The notes beneath the pieces are model-generated. The model made no database searches and was not told the origin of the DNA. It saw nothing but the letters and a program-made list of their open reading frames with translations. From NCBI GenBank assembly GCA_002316385.1, contig DCDL01000004.1:96250-160249 (forward strand): a DNA stretch of 64,000 nucleotides, in the 5' to 3' direction. The DNA comes from Clostridium sp. UBA1056 (GTDB taxonomy: Bacteria > Bacillota > Clostridia > Clostridiales > Clostridiaceae). Of this stretch, positions 60,857 through 64,000 are shown piece after piece. The translations under genes were made by a program, and so were the position numbers. Positions within the stretch are counted from its first letter, which is position 1, and each line of letters starts with the position of its first letter.

Positions 60857-61579
60857 TTATTTACATATATTAGATGATACTAAAGTACCAATATTTTCAC
60901 CTTTTACTGCTCTTATAATATTATGAGGCTCATCTAATCCAAATACAAGGATAGGTATTTGATTGTCCATACATAAGGATGTCGCCGTAGAATCCATAAC
61001 CTGTAATCCTTTTTCTAATACCTCAATATAAGATAAATTGTTAAATTTAACTGCATCTTCATGTTTGTGAGGATCTTTATCATATACCCCATCAACTTTT
61101 TTAGCTAACAGAATAACTTCTGCTTCTATTTCCGCTGCTCTTAAAGCCGCCGTAGTGTCTGTGGAGAAATATGGATTTCCTGTCCCTGCTGCAAATATTA
61201 CAACTCTTCCTTTTTCAAGATGTCTCATTGCTCTTCTTCTAATGTAAGGCTCCGCTATCTCTCTCATTTCAATAGCCGTTTGAACCCTTGTATTAACTCC
61301 TATAGCTTCCAAGGAGTCCTGTAGTGCTAAAGCATTTATACATGTAGCTAGCATCCCCATATAGTCAGCAGTAGTTCTATCCATACCTTCACCACTTCTA
61401 CCCCTCCATATGTTGCCACCACCAACAACTGCACCTACTTCAACACCCATCTCAACTAATTTCTTAATTTGTAAAGCAATAGTGTTCGCTGTTTCAAAAT
61501 CAATGCCGTACCCTTTTTCTGCCGCTAGTGCCTCTCCTGAAAGTTTAAGCATGACTCTTTTATATTTCGCAGTTTCCAT
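60857..61579 (-). CDS. pyrH: UMP kinase
   Basis: PyrH phosphorylates UMP to UDP and is regulated by GTP and UTP. The 240-residue protein has the amino-acid kinase motifs K-L-S-G-E-A-L near the start, V-G-G-G-N-I-W-R-G-R and A-A-G-T-G-N-P-Y-F-S-T-D-T, and V-D-G-V-Y-D-K-D-P. The ATG at 61579 follows GGAGGT by 11 bp. The upstream start at 61603 (TTG) would cover that site. It lies between tsf and frr. Confidence 0.97.
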   Translation of the reverse strand: METAKYKRVMLKLSGEALAAEKGYGIDFETANTIALQIKKLVEMGVEVGAVVGGGNIWRGRSGEGMDRTTADYMGMLATCINALALQDSLEAIGVNTRVQTAIEMREIAEPYIRRRAMRHLEKGRVVIFAAGTGNPYFSTDTTAALRAAEIEAEVILLAKKVDGVYDKDPHKHEDAVKFNNLSYIEVLEKGLQVMDSTATSLCMDNQIPILVFGLDEPHNIIRAVKGENIGTLVSSNICK

Positions 61580-61728
61580 ATATATATTATACCTCCAACT
61601 CAATATATTTACATCATATTTTTATGAATTAATAACTAAATCTAAACCATGTATATTATATGAAGTAAACTAATTTAAATACGCTTTTACTATTTATATA
61701 GTTATTATAGTACATGTAGATTTCAAAA

Positions 61729-61750
61729 AAAGAGAACCTAGGTTCTCTTT
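61729..61750 (-). terminator. Terminator after tsf
   Basis: AAAGAGAACC/GGTTCTCTTT is a perfect palindrome followed by TTTT on the minus strand. It separates rpsB-tsf from pyrH. Confidence 0.88.
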
Positions 61751-61764
61751 CATATTATCTTGTA

Positions 61765-62685
61765 TTATTTTCCTTGCATTTGTCTTTGAACTTCTTCAGC
61801 AAAGTTTTCTTCTTTCTTCTCGATTCCTTCGCCTCTTTCAAATCTAGCAAATTTAACAACATCCATAGATGCGCCAAGTTTCTTTCCTTCTTCTTGAAGA
61901 TATTTACTTATAGTGTAATCTCCATTTTTAACCCATACTTGATCTACTAAGCAAACTTCTTTGTAGTATTTGCTTATTCTTCCCATTACCATTTTTTCAA
62001 CTATGTTTTCTGGTTTTCCTTCATTAAGAGCTTGAACTCTGTAGATTTCTTTTTCTTTCTCTAAAGATTCATTGTCTACTTGGTCTTTATTTAAGAATAA
62101 TGGGTTAGCTGCTGCTACTTGCATTGCTACATCTTTAGCAACTGTTTTTAATACTTCATCTTGTTTTTCACAAGCTAATTGAACTAAAACACCTATTTTT
62201 CCATTTCCGTGGATATAACTTTGGATTATTCCATTATCAACTGCAAATTTTTCAAATCTTCTAACAGACATGTTTTCACCTAATTTAGCAATTAGAGCTG
62301 TAACAGCATCTTGAAGAGTAACACTCTCGTCTCCAACATATTTCTCTGCTAATAACTCTTCTACTGTAGTTACAGTAGTAGTTGCAGCCATTTTAGCTAC
62401 ATTTGCTGCTAATGCTTTAAAATCATCGTTTGCTGCAACGAAGTCAGTTTCACAGTTAACTTCTACTACAGAACCAATCTTCATATCTTCTGATATATAA
62501 GTAGTAACTATACCTTCAGCTGCTATTCTTCCAGCCTTTTTAGTTGCTGCTGCTAATCCTTTTTCTCTTAAAACTTCTACTGCTTTTTCCATATCTCCAT
62601 TTGTTTCGCTAAGAGCTTTTTTACAATCCATCATTCCTGATCCAGTTCTTTCTCTTAACTCTTTTACCATTGCTGCTGTTATCAT
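61765..62685 (-). CDS. tsf: Elongation factor Ts
   Basis: EF-Ts exchanges GDP for GTP on EF-Tu. The 306-residue protein has an N-terminal UBA-like domain with V-K-E-L-R-E-R-T-G-S-G-M-M-D-C-K-K-A-L, the T-D-F-V-A segment that contacts EF-Tu, and the two core repeats with V-E-V-N-C-E-T-D-F-V-A and G-V-L-V-Q-L-A-C-E. AAAGGAGG precedes the ATG. A hairpin in the rpsB-tsf gap may reduce its level relative to S2. Confidence 0.98.
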   Translation of the reverse strand: MITAAMVKELRERTGSGMMDCKKALSETNGDMEKAVEVLREKGLAAATKKAGRIAAEGIVTTYISEDMKIGSVVEVNCETDFVAANDDFKALAANVAKMAATTTVTTVEELLAEKYVGDESVTLQDAVTALIAKLGENMSVRRFEKFAVDNGIIQSYIHGNGKIGVLVQLACEKQDEVLKTVAKDVAMQVAAANPLFLNKDQVDNESLEKEKEIYRVQALNEGKPENIVEKMVMGRISKYYKEVCLVDQVWVKNGDYTISKYLQEEGKKLGASMDVVKFARFERGEGIEKKEENFAEEVQRQMQGK

Positions 62686-62711
62686 CTTTATTCCTCCTTT
62701 AATTTCCTAAC

Positions 62712-62750
62712 AAAAAGGTAAATGAAAGATTTCTCTCTCATCTACCTTTA
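62712..62750 (-). terminator. Hairpin between rpsB and tsf
   Basis: AAAGGTA and TACCTTT (with ATGA/TCAT) form an imperfect stem followed by TTTTTG on the minus strand. It probably attenuates transcription into tsf. Confidence 0.65.
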
Positions 62751-62813
62751 AAATTTCATATGTCTTACAACCATAGATGAGGCTGTTTGAAATTTAGTTT
62801 AAAAGTTGCTATA

Positions 62814-63515
62814 TTATTCAGCTACTTCTTCGCCTTGTCTTGCTTCAATTATAGCGTCTGCTAATCTTTCAGTTATTAATTTAACTGCTCTTATAGCATC
62901 ATCGTTTCCTGGAATTACATAGTCTACATCATCTGGGTCACAGTTTGTATCAACTATAGCTATTACAGGAATTCCTAATGTTTTAGCTTCAAGTATAGCA
63001 TTTTTTTCTTTTCTTGGATCAACTATAAATAAAGCTCCTACATTCTTAGCATCCATATTTCTAATTCCGCCAAGGTTCTTTTCTAATTTTTCTCTTTCGT
63101 TTTTAAGTTGAATAACTTCTTTTTTAGGAAGGACTTCAAATGTTCCATCTTCTTCCATTTTATCTAAAGCTTCAAGTCTACCTATTCTTGTTTTGATAGT
63201 TCTGAAGTTAGTTAACATTCCGCCTAACCATCTGTTGTTTACAAAGTGCATGCTTGATCTGATAGCTTCTTCTTGGATAGCTTCTTGAGCTTGCTTTTTA
63301 GTTCCAACAAATAATATATCTTTTCCTTCTTCAGCTATTGATTTTATAAAGTCATATGCTTCATCAATTTTCTTAACTGTTTTTTGTAAGTCAATGATAT
63401 ATATACCATTTCTCTCAGTAAAGATGTATGGAGCCATTTTAGGGTTCCATCTTCTTGTTTGATGTCCAAAGTGAACACCTGCTTCTAATAATTGTTTCAT
63501 TGAAATAACTGCCAT
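62814..63515 (-). CDS. rpsB: 30S ribosomal protein S2
   Basis: S2 is a late-binding 30S protein at the head-body junction. From ATG 63515 (AGGAGG upstream) it is 233 residues, the usual length. It starts M-A-V-I-S-M-K-Q-L-L-E-A-G-V-H-F-G-H, and contains W-N-P-K-M-A-P-Y-I, R-W-L-G-G-M-L-T-N and I-D-T-N-C-D-P. The longer ORF to 63578 runs into the structured leader and is discarded. It leads rpsB-tsf-pyrH-frr. Confidence 0.98.
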   Translation of the reverse strand: MAVISMKQLLEAGVHFGHQTRRWNPKMAPYIFTERNGIYIIDLQKTVKKIDEAYDFIKSIAEEGKDILFVGTKKQAQEAIQEEAIRSSMHFVNNRWLGGMLTNFRTIKTRIGRLEALDKMEEDGTFEVLPKKEVIQLKNEREKLEKNLGGIRNMDAKNVGALFIVDPRKEKNAILEAKTLGIPVIAIVDTNCDPDDVDYVIPGNDDAIRAVKLITERLADAIIEARQGEEVAE

Positions 63516-63614
63516 TTTAATATACCTCCTGGTTTTTCCTCCACTACCATCATTTTTATTAAACACTCCTTGGAGCACCTTTTAATAAATTCAGTAGTGT
63601 GTGTATTTTCTTAC
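63516..63614 (-). promoter_or_regulatory. Structured 5' leader of rpsB
   Basis: A long stem is visible: CACTAC (63542-63547) pairs with GTAGTG (63594-63599), TTTATTAAA (63555-63563) with TTTAATAAA (63581-63589), and CTCC (63566-63569) with GGAG (63572-63575). Bulges lie between. Such nested pairing in a ribosomal-protein leader points to autoregulation by S2, which is known in several bacteria. No family search was done. Confidence 0.65.
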
Positions 63615-63621
63615 CTTGTGT

Positions 63622-63650
63622 ATTATATCATATAGAAAGTCAATATTCAA
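63622..63650 (-). promoter_or_regulatory. Sigma-A promoter of rpsB
   Basis: TTGAAT (63645-63650) and TATAAT (63622-63627) are spaced by 17 bp on the minus strand. A second hexamer, TTGACT, lies 11 bp from the -10 and is too close. Confidence 0.75.
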
Positions 63651-63763
63651 CAAATTTATTTTTAAATATTATAGTTGATTTTATTTGTTTACTAATTAGA
63701 AAATATTGTGCTCTGCCTATTGCTTTTTATACTTTAATATAGTATAAATCTATATCCATAATC

Positions 63764-63778
63764 ATTCCTTAAAGGAAT
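63764..63778. repeat. 15-bp palindrome upstream of rpsB
   Basis: ATTCCTT-A-AAGGAAT is perfect and lies about 140 bp upstream of the rpsB promoter. A weaker inverted pair TTTATACT/AGTATAAA lies at about 63726-63748 and could be the end of a terminator for a gene beyond the window. Confidence 0.4.
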
Positions 63779-63827
63779 ATCATCCCTAACTCTCTTATGA
63801 ATACAAATAACTATACCAGTATTTAAA

Positions 63828-63931
63828 AAAGTTAAAGAGTTAACAAGTTATCATTTTAAAATGTTAAGAAGTTAACAAGTTAAATAGTTAAAATGTTAAT
63901 AAGCTAAAAAGCTAAAAAGCTAAAATTTCAA
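63828..63931. repeat. Degenerate octamer tandem array
   Basis: Thirteen consecutive 8-bp units occur in strict phase: variants of AAAGTTAA for the first nine, then AAGCTAA-type units (three, two of them identical), then one diverged unit. Each unit ends in TAA, TAT or CAA at the same register. It lies in non-coding sequence 180-310 bp upstream of the rpsB promoter. The rest of 63651-64000 shows no gene. Confidence 0.8.
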
Positions 63932-64000
63932 AGTTTCCATATTAGTGAATATTGAATAAGCTGTCCTACGTAAATTTCTATTTAGGCATCTGAAAATAAA

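Overview
This 64-kb window is a stretch of low-GC chromosome from a spore-forming anaerobic Firmicute, most likely Clostridium sensu stricto. The evidence is the AT-rich sequence with strong AGGAGG-type ribosome binding sites, the sporulation genes (spoIVFA/spoIVFB, spoVS, ylmC/ymxH), the Firmicute-type replicative polymerase PolC, RNase Y, Prp with a cleavable L27, and a selenocysteine-containing selD. About 63 protein genes are present and all but one (a D,D-carboxypeptidase) lie on the minus strand. No rRNA, tRNA, CRISPR array, prophage or complete insertion sequence was seen.

Layout from the left edge. (1) 1-5.6 kb: the 5' end of selD with an in-frame UGA, a ComEA-like protein, the plus-strand dac gene, rluA, ridA, yqeK, nadD, yhbY. 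(2) 5.6-12.2 kb: obg, rpmA, prp, rplU behind a structured leader, rng and a pair of radical-SAM genes. (3) 12.3-24.4 kb: the cell-shape and septum cluster (spoIVFB/spoIVFA, mgsA, rodA, minE-minD-minC, PBP2, mreD-mreC-mreB, radC, maf, a DUF4321 membrane protein). (4) 24.5-29.4 kb: a less conserved stretch with a SPOR protein, an unknown acidic protein, a tyrosine recombinase, HPr, an aminotransferase and spoVS. (5) 29.6-40 kb: rny, recA with an SOS box, pgsA, rimO, ftsK/spoIIIE, a ClpP-like protease, dapG, ylmC. (6) 40-50.2 kb: pnp, rpsO, ribF, truB, nrnA, rbfA, infB, ylxQ, ylxR, nusA, rimP, an RNA-metabolism and translation-initiation superoperon. (7) 50.2-63.5 kb: a 515-bp hairpin-rich gap, then polC, ispG, rseP, dxr, cdsA, uppS, frr, pyrH, tsf, rpsB, ending with a structured rpsB leader and an octamer tandem repeat.

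The genes cooperate in ribosome and mRNA biology (nusA, infB, rbfA, rimP, truB, rpsO, pnp, rny, rng, obg, rplU/rpmA), envelope growth and division (mre, rodA, PBP2, min, uppS, cdsA, isoprenoid genes) and chromosome handling (recA, ftsK, polC, radC).

Nearly all coding content is ordinary core genome. The best unusual signals are: a UGA codon with a SECIS-like hairpin at the catalytic position of SelD, which breaks the ORF; two related palindromic elements (2410-2503 and 58401-58577) that look like a small non-autonomous mobile repeat; a nine-G tract in the ftsK linker; a 13-unit octamer array near the right edge; a promoter-hairpin-U-tract unit between recA and rny that could be a tiny RNA; and the cluster of hairpins between polC and rimP. 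I did not find a convincing new multi-gene system. Start codons were moved inward from the longest ORF where the ribosome binding site demanded it.
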